Assembly (NCBI GenBank): GCA_944384995.1
Contig: CALWVN010000019.1
Location: 1 to 38,851 of the forward strand
DNA: 38,851 bases
Reading direction: 5' to 3'
DNA from: an uncultured Clostridia bacterium
GTDB lineage: Bacteria > Bacillota > Clostridia > Oscillospirales > Acutalibacteraceae
The translations under genes were made by a program, and so were the position numbers. Each line of letters starts with the position of its first letter. The stretch's first letter is position 1. A model generated the notes under the pieces. That model was not told the DNA's origin. It made no database searches and saw only the letters and a program-made list of their open reading frames with translations. Below, one piece after another: positions 8,027-15,826 of the stretch.

Positions 8027-8164
8027 GTAGGGCGGGGGCTTGCTCCCGCCGCAAAAATATAGATTTTGTCCTTCCCGGGGAACTCGGGCAAAAATTTTTT
8101 TAGGATAAACAAGAAATGGTTTGGTCGAACCATTGCCCACGGCGGGAGCGAGCCCCCGCCCTAC
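8027..8164. repeat. REPIN-like element, GTAGGGCGGGGGC family
   Basis: Two facing hairpins with GTAG feet (8027-8050, and on the other strand 8141-8164) enclose about 90 bp. Arms are GGCGGGG and CTCCCGCC. The interior shares words with the copies at 33381-33520 and, inverted, 38509-38706: AGATTTT near one end and GGTTTGGT near the other. The whole unit can fold into a single long cruciform. Confidence 0.85.
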
Positions 8165-8611
8165 GGTTTCTGCAAAGTTTCGGCTGTGCTAAAACCGAAG
8201 GATCTCTGTTGACGGCAGGAAAATAACTTGCTGCTATTCTGAAACTTAATGCATCCTCCCGTAGGGGCGGGGCTTAAGTGCCCGCCCGAGCAGAGTGCGG
8301 AAAGAAAACAACTTGTGTCTGTTATGAAAGTTGTGATTCTGATATTCGCCGTAACCGATTATAAGATCCAACTTTCTTGCGGGCGGGCACGGAGACCCGC
8401 CCCTACGGCGATAAACAAATTGTTTCTGAGAAGCCGTAGCCTTGCTGAAACCTGCCCATATCGCTTCTGACCTCTGACCGCTGAAATCTGACTTCTGTCC
8501 GCGGGCGGGCACTTAAGCCCCGCCCCTACCACTACAGATTATATTTTTTCTGCGCAGCCGCAACTATGCGCAAACCGCCTCATCCCGCGTCCAATGTCTA
8601 TCGTCCGGAAT
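8165..8611. repeat. Intergenic mosaic upstream of the TSCPD gene
   Basis: After a linker (8165-8260) comes the GTAGGGGCGGG-family element at 8261-8406, another linker, a five-unit heptad array at 8466-8500, a solo GGGCGGG/CCCGCCC hairpin at 8501-8527 (minus strand foot GTAG), a linker, and the six-unit heptad array 8590-8631 that runs into the end of rsmA. No gene is supported. Confidence 0.8.
8261..8406. repeat. REPIN-like element, GTAGGGGCGGG family, intact copy
   Basis: The left hairpin GTAGGGGCGGG-GCTTAA-GTGCCCGCCC and the right hairpin (minus strand GTAGGGGCGGG-TCTCC-GTGCCCGCCC) face each other across about 90 bp. The interior is about 90% identical over its first 60 bp to that of the IS-interrupted copy at 74-215. 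This copy gives the uninterrupted form of the site into which both insertion sequences have gone. Confidence 0.85.
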
Positions 8612-8631
8612 CTAACCTCTGATATCTAAAA
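8590..8631. repeat. Six-unit heptad array overlapping the 3' end of rsmA
   Basis: Units are TCCAATG, TCTATCG, TCCGGAA, TCTAACC, TCTGATA, TCTAAAA in unbroken 7-bp phase. The rsmA stop (8612-8614) and its last six codons (LLDIRG) are inside the array. Confidence 0.85.
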
Positions 8632-9481
8632 GCCGATTTGCAAGTTGGGCGAGCTTTTCCATCGGGATCTTTTCCGCGCGCACGTCGGCGGGCAGGCCTG
8701 TATCGGCGATCGCCTCGGCAACCGCCGCTTTCGGCAGATTCAAGCCCGCCGAAATACCGTTCACCGCCGTCTTGCGCCGCTGGGCGAACGCCGCACGCAC
8801 CATTTGGAAGAAATACGCTTCGTCGCGCAATTCGATTTCGGGGGCTTTGCGCACGCACAATTCGATCACGGCGCTGTCCACCTTCGGCGCAGGCAGAAAG
8901 GCTTCACGCCCGACCGTAAAGAGCGTGTGTGCCTCGGCGTAATAGCGCACCGCCACCGTGACCGCGCCCGCTTCCCGCGAACCGACCTCGGCGCAGAGGC
9001 GCTCGGCGGCCTCCTTTTGCACCATGACGACCAATTTCTCGATCGGCAGCCGGCTCTCCAAAAGCCGCATGAGCAGCGGGGACGTGATGTAATACGGCAA
9101 ATTTGCGCACACCGCGATGCGCGCGCCCGGTCCAAAGTGTTCTTGCAGAAGCGCGTGGAGGTCGAGCTGCATGGCGTCGCCCTCGACAAGCTCGACGTTG
9201 TCATAGTCCGCGAGCGTCTCCCGAAGCACAGGGAACAGCCTGCGGTCAAGTTCGACGGCGACGACGTTTTTTGCCTGTTCGCAAAGGCTCGCGGTCAAAA
9301 CGCCGATGCCGGGACCGATCTCCAAAACGCAGTCCGCGCCCTCCCGCGTCGCTGCCCGCGCCATTTCGGGGCAGACGGTCGGGTCGATCAGGAAATTTTG
9401 CCCGAGCGCTTTCGAAAACGAAAAGCCGTGGCGCGAAAGGACGGCGCGCACCGTCCTTTCGTCGGAAAGATCAAAACGCAT
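8612..9481 (-). CDS. rsmA: 16S rRNA dimethyladenosine transferase
   Basis: This 289-residue enzyme (KsgA) dimethylates two adjacent adenosines (A1518, A1519) in helix 45 of 16S rRNA using S-adenosylmethionine. Visible motifs are GQNFLID (27-33), the SAM-binding EIGPGIGVLT (54-63), acidic VELD (76-79), EGDAM (100-104) and the catalytic NLPYYIT (127-133). The start at 9481 gives MRFDLSDERTV and overlaps the aminotransferase stop by 11 nt; no strong ribosome binding site precedes it, so translational coupling is likely. The last residues LLDIRG are encoded by a heptad repeat array, so the native terminus may have been replaced. Confidence 0.95.
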   Translation of the reverse strand: MRFDLSDERTVRAVLSRHGFSFSKALGQNFLIDPTVCPEMARAATREGADCVLEIGPGIGVLTASLCEQAKNVVAVELDRRLFPVLRETLADYDNVELVEGDAMQLDLHALLQEHFGPGARIAVCANLPYYITSPLLMRLLESRLPIEKLVVMVQKEAAERLCAEVGSREAGAVTVAVRYYAEAHTLFTVGREAFLPAPKVDSAVIELCVRKAPEIELRDEAYFFQMVRAAFAQRRKTAVNGISAGLNLPKAAVAEAIADTGLPADVRAEKIPMEKLAQLANRLLDIRG

Positions 9482-10655
9482 GGCGCAGCTCGCCGAGGAT
9501 ATCCATCCCCTTGACGATGTTCTCATCCGAGGGCGTGGTGAAGTTCATGCGGAAGCAGTTGGTCGTTTCACCCTCCTCGACGGTGAACGCGCTGCCGGGC
9601 ACGACCGCGACCTTCTTCTCGACGGCGCGCGCACAGAAATCAAGCATATTGACCGAATCGGGCAGCTTGCACCAGACGAACATGCCGCCCTCGGGGCGCA
9701 CATACTCGACAAAGCCGCCGAGCTTTTCGTCAATGAGGTCGCACATCAAATTCAGCTTGCGGCGGTAAATTGCGCGGATCTTTTGGATGTGCGCTTCAAA
9801 ATCGGTGGTTGCCATCCATTCGTACACGAGCATCTGGGTAAACATGGGCGTGTGGGTGTCCGCCGCCTGCTTGCCGACGGTCATTTTCGCGACGATCGGC
9901 GCGGGGGCGATCGTGTACCCGACGCGCACGCCCGGCGCGAGCACCTTGGAGAACGAACCCGCGTAAATGACGATGCCGTCTTCATCCATGCTCTTGATGC
10001 TCGGCAGCGACTCGCCCGCCACGCGCAGCTCGCCGTAGGGGTTATCTTCGAGGATCAGCACGCCGTACTGCTTTGCGAGCGCATACAGCTTCTTGCGCTT
10101 TTCCAGCGACATCGTCGCGCCCGAGGGATTCTGGAAATTCGGGATGGTGTAGATGAAGCGGACGTTTTGGTTCTCTTTGAGCTTCTGCTCTAAAATCTCC
10201 ATGTTCATGCCGTCCGCTTCGACCGGCACGCCGCGCAGCTGCACGCCGTAGGAGCGGAAGCAGTTGAGCGAGCCGATGAACGACGGCGATTCGCTGATGA
10301 CAACGTCGCCGAAGTTGCAAAGGGTCTTGGTCGCGAGGTCCATGACCTGCGTCGCGCCCGAGGTGATGATCAGGTCGTCAAAATCGCGCCCGATGTTGTG
10401 CTTGTCTTTCATATATTGCTTAACACGTGCGCGAAGCGGCGCATAGCCTTCCGTCACGCCGTATTGCAGGGCGGTGACGGGCGCTTCTTCGAAAATGCGC
10501 TTCGAAATGGCGCGCACCTCCTCCACGGGGAACGCCGCGGCATCCGGGTTGCCCGCCGCGAAAGGGATGACCGAGGGGTCGGCGGTGGCTTTTAAAATCT
10601 CGCGGATCGCCGACGGCTGCAGCGAAGAAATGCGTTTGGAAAATGTATATTCCAT
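9471..10655 (-). CDS. PLP-dependent aminotransferase, class I/II (2-aminoadipate type)
   Basis: This 394-residue protein resembles the LysN/2-aminoadipate and MocR-related aminotransferases but has no regulatory domain. It shows FAAGNPDAAAFPV near the N-terminus, YGVTEGYAPLR, IITSGATQVMDL, PNFQNPSGATM (cofactor Asn), EDNPYGELR, and the Schiff-base lysine in AGSFSKVLAPGVRVGY (K237). It probably transfers amino groups to 2-oxoglutarate; the substrate cannot be assigned. AAGGGAG lies about 8 nt before the ATG. It is first in a two-gene unit with rsmA, from a good promoter at 10686-10714. Confidence 0.9.
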   Translation of the reverse strand: MEYTFSKRISSLQPSAIREILKATADPSVIPFAAGNPDAAAFPVEEVRAISKRIFEEAPVTALQYGVTEGYAPLRARVKQYMKDKHNIGRDFDDLIITSGATQVMDLATKTLCNFGDVVISESPSFIGSLNCFRSYGVQLRGVPVEADGMNMEILEQKLKENQNVRFIYTIPNFQNPSGATMSLEKRKKLYALAKQYGVLILEDNPYGELRVAGESLPSIKSMDEDGIVIYAGSFSKVLAPGVRVGYTIAPAPIVAKMTVGKQAADTHTPMFTQMLVYEWMATTDFEAHIQKIRAIYRRKLNLMCDLIDEKLGGFVEYVRPEGGMFVWCKLPDSVNMLDFCARAVEKKVAVVPGSAFTVEEGETTNCFRMNFTTPSDENIVKGMDILGELRHAF

Positions 10656-10685
10656 GAGAACACTCCCTTTTCAAAATCAACAGCT

Positions 10686-10714
10686 ATTGTAGCACACTGC
10701 GCAAAAAAGCGCAA
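10686..10714 (-). promoter_or_regulatory. Sigma-A promoter of the aminotransferase-rsmA unit
   Basis: On the minus strand, TTGCGC (10709-10714) and TACAAT (10686-10691) are separated by exactly 17 bp, 30 bp upstream of the ATG. Confidence 0.75.
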
Positions 10715-10737
10715 CCGTTCGGTATAACTGCGAAAGC

Positions 10738-10767
10738 GAATACGCGCACAGAAAACGGGGCATACTG
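10738..10767 (+). promoter_or_regulatory. Candidate forespore (sigma-F/G type) promoter of the M23 gene
   Basis: GAATA (10738-10742), 15 bp, then GGGCATACTG (10758-10767) fits the published sigma-F form GGNNANAHTR and, read as GHATR-18-CATNNTR, the sigma-G form. The predicted transcript would start within or just before the GGAGG at 10773, giving a very short leader, which is a caution. The match is meaningful mainly because the gene is SpoIIQ-like. Confidence 0.4.
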
Positions 10768-10785
10768 CTTTCGGAGGTGTCCCGT

Positions 10786-11526
10786 ATGGAAAACCGTGAA
10801 CCGAGAAAAACAAGGAAAAGGAAAAAGCTGACGCGGCGCGCCGCAGTGCTGTATCTCACACTGGCGGTCTGTGTTTTGGGCGTAGGCGTTGCCGCGCGAA
10901 CAGCGATGAATTTCCAGATGAAGCCGCAAAGCGACGAAGCCGAGACGACCGAAGCACAGACCGAGGCGCAGACGGTGCGCTTTTCCGCAGAGGAGCTGAC
11001 CGCACCGGCATTCCCCGACAGCGGCAGTAATACCGAAACGCCCGAAGAGACGGGCGGCGTCTATGTGCCCGAGGAGGAAGAAGGTCTCGCGGTCGCCGCG
11101 CAGGAGGACGGCATCGAGCGTGCGGCATCGTTTGTCACGCCGCTGGACGGCGACAGGGATAAGGGCTTTTCTAACGGCGAAATGGTGCAGTCCGCGACCA
11201 TGGGCGACTGGCGTGTGCACAACGGCGTGGATTTCCGCGGCGCAGTGGGCGACCCCGTGAAGGCGATCAACAACGGGGTGGTCAAGGCGGTGTATGACGA
11301 CGTGCTGTGGGGCACGGTCGTGGAGATCGACCACGGCGACGGGCTGATCGCGAAATACTGCGGGCTCGGTAAGGGCAGCACCGTGGAAGTCGGCGCGAGG
11401 GTCAGTGTCAACGACAAGGTCGGGAATCTCGGCACGATCCCCATTGAAGCCGCAGACGAAACGCATTTGCATTTGGAACTGTGGCAGGACGATGCGGCGA
11501 TTGACCCGATGACGGCGCTTGGATAA
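10786..11526 (+). CDS. M23 (LytM) peptidase domain protein, SpoIIQ-like
   Basis: This 246-residue protein has a basic N-terminus, one membrane segment (about residues 18-38), an acidic Thr/Glu-rich linker (45-105) and a LytM domain. Both zinc motifs are intact: HNGVD (145-149) and HLHLE (227-231). The single-anchor architecture and the GDWRVHNGVDF context resemble SpoIIQ, the forespore protein that meets SpoIIIAH across the engulfment septum; clostridial SpoIIQ keeps the zinc site that Bacillus has lost. GGAGG lies 8 nt before the ATG at 10786; an upstream GTG at 10777 overlaps that site and is rejected. No spoIID is adjacent, so the assignment to SpoIIQ is probable, not certain. Confidence 0.8.
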   Translation: MENREPRKTRKRKKLTRRAAVLYLTLAVCVLGVGVAARTAMNFQMKPQSDEAETTEAQTEAQTVRFSAEELTAPAFPDSGSNTETPEETGGVYVPEEEEGLAVAAQEDGIERAASFVTPLDGDRDKGFSNGEMVQSATMGDWRVHNGVDFRGAVGDPVKAINNGVVKAVYDDVLWGTVVEIDHGDGLIAKYCGLGKGSTVEVGARVSVNDKVGNLGTIPIEAADETHLHLELWQDDAAIDPMTALG

Positions 11527-11904
11527 ATTTTCGTTGCCGGATTCCGGACGTCGGACATGGAATTGGCAGGTTTTTGCAAGCCGCGGCGACAAAGTAAGCC
11601 AACCATACCCCGCGTAGTGGCAGGCTTCCATGCCTGCCTAGGGTATGTATAGGTTTCCAAACAACCTGCGGCTATACCGAAAACTTGATTCTTTCTGTTG
11701 TAGGGGCGGGTCTCTGCGCAGCCGCGGCAAGGCGTGAAACCTGCCCGCACCGCATCTGATATCTGATTTCTATTTTCTGACATCTGAGCGGAGCCCCGCC
11801 CCTACGACTACAGATTTTATTGTTCCTGCGTAGCCGCAAGTCTTTTCTTATCATACTCTGCAACGCCATCGTTTACGCTCGCTTTTTTGAATTTTATTTT
11901 TGCA
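11527..11904. repeat. Intergenic mosaic between the M23 gene and aspS
   Basis: It contains linker sequence, a solo GTAGTGGCAGGC hairpin at 11614-11638 (arms GGCAGGC/GCCTGCC), more linker, and a composite at 11700-11805. In the composite the two arms of a GTAGGGGCGGG hairpin are split by a linker and a five-unit heptad array (11755-11789). No gene is supported. Confidence 0.8.
11700..11805. repeat. Split GTAG hairpin with a heptad array in its loop
   Basis: GTAGGGGCGGG (11700-11710) and CCCCGCCCCTAC (11794-11805) are the two arms of one hairpin. Instead of a 6-nt loop they enclose a linker (GCGCAGCCGCGGCAAGGCGTG) and the heptads TCTGATA, TCTGATT, TCTATTT, TCTGACA, TCTGAGC. This looks like insertion of a linker-heptad module into a hairpin loop. 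Confidence 0.75.
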
Positions 11905-11940
11905 CAAAACTCGACCCGAACAGGTTCCTGTTCGGGTCGT
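11905..11940 (-). terminator. Terminator of the mgsA-hisS-aspS operon
   Basis: The inverted repeat CGACCCGAACAGG/CCTGTTCGGGTCG (11912-11939) is followed on the minus strand by AGTTTTGTG. The T-run is short, but the position 19 bp after the aspS stop fits. Confidence 0.75.
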
Positions 11941-11958
11941 TCGCGTAATATTCGATTT

Positions 11959-13761
11959 TTACAAATCTGTTGATTCGCCTTTTTCCGTTTCCTTTGCGGC
12001 GAGGCCCAATTCGGCAAGCTGCATTTCGTCCACGGGAGAGGGGCATTCGGTCATGGGCTCGGAGGCGTTCTGCACCTTCGGGAACGCGACCACATCGCGC
12101 AGGCTCGCGCAGCCCAAAAGCTGCATGCAAAGGCGGTCGAGCCCGATGCCCATGCCGCCGTGCGGAGGCGCGCCGAAGCGGAATGCGTCGAGAAGGAAGC
12201 CGAATTTTTCCTTTGCCTCTTCGTCCGACAGCCCCAAAAGCGAGAAGATGCGGCTTTGCAGCTGCGGGTCCGTGATCCGGATGGAGCCGCTTGAAAGCTC
12301 GATGCCGTTGAGCACGAGGTCATACGCCTTGGCGCGCACGCGCGCCTTGTCGGTCTCGAGATAGGCAAGACATTCATCCATGGGCGCGGTAAAGGGGTGG
12401 TGCATTGCCACATATTCGCCCGTTTCCGCGTCGTACTCAAAGAAAGGGAACTCCGTGATCCAAAGCAGGTCGAAGCGGTCTTTCGGCACAAGGTCGAGCT
12501 TTGCGGCGACCTCCTGGCGCAGCGCGCCGAGGACGGAGAGCGCAAGGGCTTCGTTCGCGTCGGCGACGATCAGCAGCGCGTCGCCCGTTTCGGCGTCCAT
12601 TCTGTTGCAGAGCGCCTGCATTTGCTCGGTAGTTAAAAACTTGCTAAACGACGCCGCCGTGCCGTCTGCGTTCAGCCGCGCCCAGGCAAGGCCCTTTGCG
12701 CCGATGCCGCGCACGAACTCGGTGAGCTTGTCCATCTCCTTGCGCGAAAGCTTGGACGCCGCACCCTTGACATTGATGCCGCGCACGGTGCCGCCCGCTT
12801 CCACTGCGGCGCGGAACACGGCAAACTCCGTTTCGCGCGCGATGTCGGTCAAATCCACCAGCTCCAACCCGTAACGGGTATCGGGCTTGTCCGAGCCGTA
12901 GCGCTCCATCGCCTCGCGGTAGGTAAGCCGCGGCAGCGGGGTCGTGAGTTCGATCCCGAGCATCTCGCGGAACACGCGGCGCATATACCCTTCGCCGATC
13001 TCCAGCACGTCCTCCATATCGACAAAGGACATTTCGAGGTCGATCTGCGTGAATTCCGGCTGGCGGTCGGCACGCAGGTCCTCGTCGCGGAAGCAGCGCG
13101 CGATCTGCATATAGCGGTCGAAGCCCGCCACCATGGAAAGCTGCTTGTAAAGCTGCGGCGACTGCGGCAGGGCGTAAAAGCTGCCCTTATGAAGCCGCGA
13201 GGGCACGAGGAAATCGCGCGCGCCCTCCGGCGTAGAACGGATAAGCATCGGCGTTTCGATCTCGATAAACCCGTTTTCGTCAAAATAATCGCGCGTGATC
13301 TTTGTAAGCCGATGGCGCATCAGAATATTTTTCTGCAAGTCGGGGCGGCGCAGGTCAAGATAGCGGTATTTTAAGCGCGTGAGCTCCGCCGTCTGCGAGT
13401 TTTCGACAATTTCGAAAGGCGGCGTGTCGCTGAGCCCCAAAATGCGAATCTCGGAGACCTCCAATTCCACGTCGCCCGTGGGGATCTCGCTGTTTTTCGC
13501 CGCGCGCTCACGCAAAACGCCCTTTGCCGCGACGACGTATTCCGAGCGAAGCGTCCCCGCCTTTTCCATGACGGCAGGGTCTGTGCTTTCCGTAAAGGCA
13601 AGCTGTAAGATCCCCGTGCGGTCGCGCAGGTCGACGAAGATGAGCGCACCCAAGTCCCGCTGCTTCTGCACCCAGCCGCACACGGTCACCTCGCGCCCGA
13701 TGTCGGACGCGCGAAGCGTCCCGCAGTAGTCCGTCCGTTTGATCCCTTGCATCGTATCCAT
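11959..13761 (-). CDS. aspS: Aspartyl-tRNA synthetase
   Basis: This 600-residue class II synthetase has the bacterial layout: an OB-fold anticodon domain (1-110, GWVQKQRDLGALIFVDLRDR), catalytic motif 2 (about residue 220, FRDEDLRADRQPEFTQIDLEMS), the bacterial GAD insertion, and motif 3 near the C-terminus (GMGIGLDRL). The residue after RRRD/KQRD in the anticodon domain is Leu, as in the discriminating E. coli enzyme, not His as in non-discriminating ones. The enzyme may therefore charge only tRNA-Asp, leaving GatCAB here for Gln-tRNA; this is inference. Its ATG overlaps the hisS stop (TGATG). Confidence 0.96.
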   Translation of the reverse strand: MDTMQGIKRTDYCGTLRASDIGREVTVCGWVQKQRDLGALIFVDLRDRTGILQLAFTESTDPAVMEKAGTLRSEYVVAAKGVLRERAAKNSEIPTGDVELEVSEIRILGLSDTPPFEIVENSQTAELTRLKYRYLDLRRPDLQKNILMRHRLTKITRDYFDENGFIEIETPMLIRSTPEGARDFLVPSRLHKGSFYALPQSPQLYKQLSMVAGFDRYMQIARCFRDEDLRADRQPEFTQIDLEMSFVDMEDVLEIGEGYMRRVFREMLGIELTTPLPRLTYREAMERYGSDKPDTRYGLELVDLTDIARETEFAVFRAAVEAGGTVRGINVKGAASKLSRKEMDKLTEFVRGIGAKGLAWARLNADGTAASFSKFLTTEQMQALCNRMDAETGDALLIVADANEALALSVLGALRQEVAAKLDLVPKDRFDLLWITEFPFFEYDAETGEYVAMHHPFTAPMDECLAYLETDKARVRAKAYDLVLNGIELSSGSIRITDPQLQSRIFSLLGLSDEEAKEKFGFLLDAFRFGAPPHGGMGIGLDRLCMQLLGCASLRDVVAFPKVQNASEPMTECPSPVDEMQLAELGLAAKETEKGESTDL

Positions 13762-15107
13762 CAGTTTTGCACGCCCCCTAAAATCGTCGAAATATCCGCC
13801 TCGTCCAGATCCGATGTGTCTAAGGCGGCGAGCGCCTCGCGAAGGACGATGGATTGGAACGCGCCGACGAAATCGTCTAAGCCAAGCCCGGTCTGCGTGC
13901 CGTCACGCATATTCTTAAGGTTGACACGGCGGCTCTCCAGCTCCGCGTCGCCGAGCACAACGGTGTATGCCGCGCCGATCTTATCGGCATATTTCATCTG
14001 CGCTTTAAGCCCTCTGCCGACGGTGTCGAACTGTGCGGAAAGGCCTTCTTCGCGAAGCTGTTCGGCAAGGGCGGCGGCCTTCAGCCCGGCTTCTTCGCCC
14101 ATGGAGACCAGATAGACGTCACATTTCTTCGGCTCGGGGAACGGCACGCCCTGCGCTTCCATCAAGAGAAGCAGACGTTCGATCCCCATCCCGAAGCCGC
14201 ACGCGGGCATCGGCTTGCCGCCGAGCTCCTCCAAAAGCCCGTCGTACCGCCCGCCGCCGCAGACCGTACCCTGCGCGCCGATCTCACTCGAAACAAATTC
14301 AAATACCGTGCGCGTGTAGTAGTCCAAGCCCCGCACAATGGTCGGGTTGACGGTGAATGCAATGTCCATCGCCTGCAAATACTTCTGCACCGCGTCAAAG
14401 TGGGCGCGGCAGTCGTCGCACAAATAGTCGAGGATCTTCGGTGCGCCGGCGGCGATTTCGGAGCAGACGGGGCTTTTGCAGTCGAGGATACGCATGGGGT
14501 TGCGTTCGAGCCTCGATTTGCAGGTATCGCAAAGCTGCTCGCGGTAGCTCTCAAAATAGGCTTTGAGCGCCTCTTGGAATTTCTTCCTGCATTCCGGGCA
14601 GCCGATGGAGTTGATCTCGAGCGTCAGGTTTTGCACGCCGAGATAGCGGAACACCGCGTGCGCGAGGGAGATGATCTCTGCGTCCGCTGCGGGCGTGCCC
14701 GCGCCGAAGGATTCCACGCCGAACTGGTGGAATTCGCGCAATCTGCCCGCCTGCGGCTTTTCGTAGCGGTAGCAGGAGGTCAGATAGTAGATCTTCTGCG
14801 GCAGGGCGTCGTTAAAAAGCCCGTGCTCTAAAAACGCGCGCGCCGCGCCCGCCGTGCCCTCGGGGCGCAGGGTGATGGAGCGCCCGCCCTTGTCTTCAAA
14901 GGTATACATTTCCTTTTGCACGACGTCGGTCGTTTCGCCGACCGAGCGTTGGAACAGCTCGGTGTGCTCAAAAACGGGCGTGCGCATTTCTAAAAAGCCG
15001 TAATTTTCGGCGATCTCGCGCACAGCTGCTTCGATATACTGGGTTTTGCAGCTCTCTTTCGGGAGCAGGTCGAGCGTCCCTTTGATCGCGTTGGTGATAA
15101 GTGCCAT
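13761..15107 (-). CDS. hisS: Histidyl-tRNA synthetase
   Basis: This 448-residue class II synthetase has KGTLDLLP at the start, motif 2 (SCYRYEKPQAGRLREFHQFGVE), the histidine-specific VRGLDYYTRTVFE and GGGRYDGLLEELGG, and motif 3 (ACGFGMGIERLLLL). The C-terminal anticodon domain is followed by about 20 extra residues (REALAALDTSDLDEADIST). AAGGAAG precedes the ATG. hisS-aspS is a common Firmicutes pair. No T-box leader fits in the 68 bp upstream, so expression probably comes from the mgsA promoter. Confidence 0.96.
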   Translation of the reverse strand: MALITNAIKGTLDLLPKESCKTQYIEAAVREIAENYGFLEMRTPVFEHTELFQRSVGETTDVVQKEMYTFEDKGGRSITLRPEGTAGAARAFLEHGLFNDALPQKIYYLTSCYRYEKPQAGRLREFHQFGVESFGAGTPAADAEIISLAHAVFRYLGVQNLTLEINSIGCPECRKKFQEALKAYFESYREQLCDTCKSRLERNPMRILDCKSPVCSEIAAGAPKILDYLCDDCRAHFDAVQKYLQAMDIAFTVNPTIVRGLDYYTRTVFEFVSSEIGAQGTVCGGGRYDGLLEELGGKPMPACGFGMGIERLLLLMEAQGVPFPEPKKCDVYLVSMGEEAGLKAAALAEQLREEGLSAQFDTVGRGLKAQMKYADKIGAAYTVVLGDAELESRRVNLKNMRDGTQTGLGLDDFVGAFQSIVLREALAALDTSDLDEADISTILGGVQN

Positions 15108-15134
15108 AGTCGTTCTTCCTTACATGGGATAGAA

Positions 15135-15161
15135 GCGCCCCCTCCCTTGGGAGGGGGACGC
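15135..15161. repeat. GC-rich hairpin between mgsA and hisS
   Basis: GCGCCCCCTCCC and GGGAGGGGGACGC form a stem with a 2-4 nt loop. There is no T-run on the minus strand, so it is not a standard terminator. It could slow polymerase or act as a processing barrier between mgsA and hisS; its GC-rich palindromic style recalls the other intergenic hairpins. Confidence 0.6.
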
Positions 15162-15175
15162 CTTGTATTCCGGGT

Positions 15176-15577
15176 TTATTTTGGGTTGACGATGTCGCGC
15201 CAATCAAGGTCGCCGCGCTCGAGCGAATGAATGATCGCTTCGGCGGTGGCGATATTGGTCGCCACAGGGATGTTGTGCACATCGCAAAGGCGCAGCAGGT
15301 TATTCTCCTTGGGTTCGTGGGGCTTGGGGTTCAAGGGGTCACGGAAAATCAAAAGCAAATCGATCTCGTTGCAGGCAATGCGCGCGCCGATCTGCTGATC
15401 GCCGCCCTGCGAGCCGTTAAGAAAGCGTGTGATCTTTAAGCCTGTCGCTTCCGCGATCAGCTTGCCCGTCGTACCGGTCGCGCAGAGGTTGTGGCGGGAC
15501 AGGATCCCGCAGTAGGCGATGCAGAACTGCGTAAGCAATTCTTTTTTGGAATCGTGCGCCATCAGGGCAATGTTCAT
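15176..15577 (-). CDS. mgsA: Methylglyoxal synthase
   Basis: This 133-residue enzyme converts dihydroxyacetone phosphate to methylglyoxal and phosphate. Motifs are ALMAHDSKK (His8), [10 protein letters not shown], and [14 protein letters not shown], where D60 corresponds to the catalytic Asp71 of E. coli, plus FRDPL and [11 protein letters not shown]. The ATG at 15577 follows AGAGAGG by 6 nt; an upstream in-frame GTG overlaps that site and is rejected. It has its own promoter and leads into hisS and aspS. Confidence 0.95.
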   Translation of the reverse strand: MNIALMAHDSKKELLTQFCIAYCGILSRHNLCATGTTGKLIAEATGLKITRFLNGSQGGDQQIGARIACNEIDLLLIFRDPLNPKPHEPKENNLLRLCDVHNIPVATNIATAEAIIHSLERGDLDWRDIVNPK

Positions 15578-15671
15578 AGCGTTCCTCTCTTTCACAAAAA
15601 TTCAAGACACAAAACCCGCGTTTGCCGGGGAAATGCCGTCAACCGCGGTCCGAAACAATACACCGTTATAT

Positions 15672-15700
15672 AGCATACCAAACTTTTGCCGAAATTTCAA
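15672..15700 (-). promoter_or_regulatory. Sigma-A promoter of the mgsA-hisS-aspS operon
   Basis: On the minus strand, TTGAAA (15695-15700) and TATGCT (15672-15677) are separated by 17 bp. The leader to mgsA is about 90 nt with no recognised riboswitch. Confidence 0.7.
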
Positions 15701-15763
15701 CTGCTGTTTAGCGTTTTTTTACAAAATTTTTCAAATTCGTGCAAATCGGGGGCGAAGCAGGGG

Positions 15764-15826
15764 GCAGCTTTCAGAAATCAGAAGGCAGCTTTCAGAAATC
15801 AGAAGTTAGAAAACAGCGGACAGAAG
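15764..15826. repeat. Nine-unit heptad array with an exact 21-bp tandem duplication
   Basis: Nine 7-bp units in strict phase: GCAGCTT, TCAGAAA, TCAGAAG, then the same three again, then TTAGAAA, ACAGCGG, ACAGAAG. The three-unit block is duplicated exactly, suggesting growth by slippage or unequal exchange in multiples of seven. Confidence 0.9.

Noticed and set aside
15108-15175. T-box leader upstream of hisS
   Set aside because: Only 68 bp separate mgsA and hisS, too short for a T-box, and no T-box consensus was seen. The hairpin there lacks a T-run.
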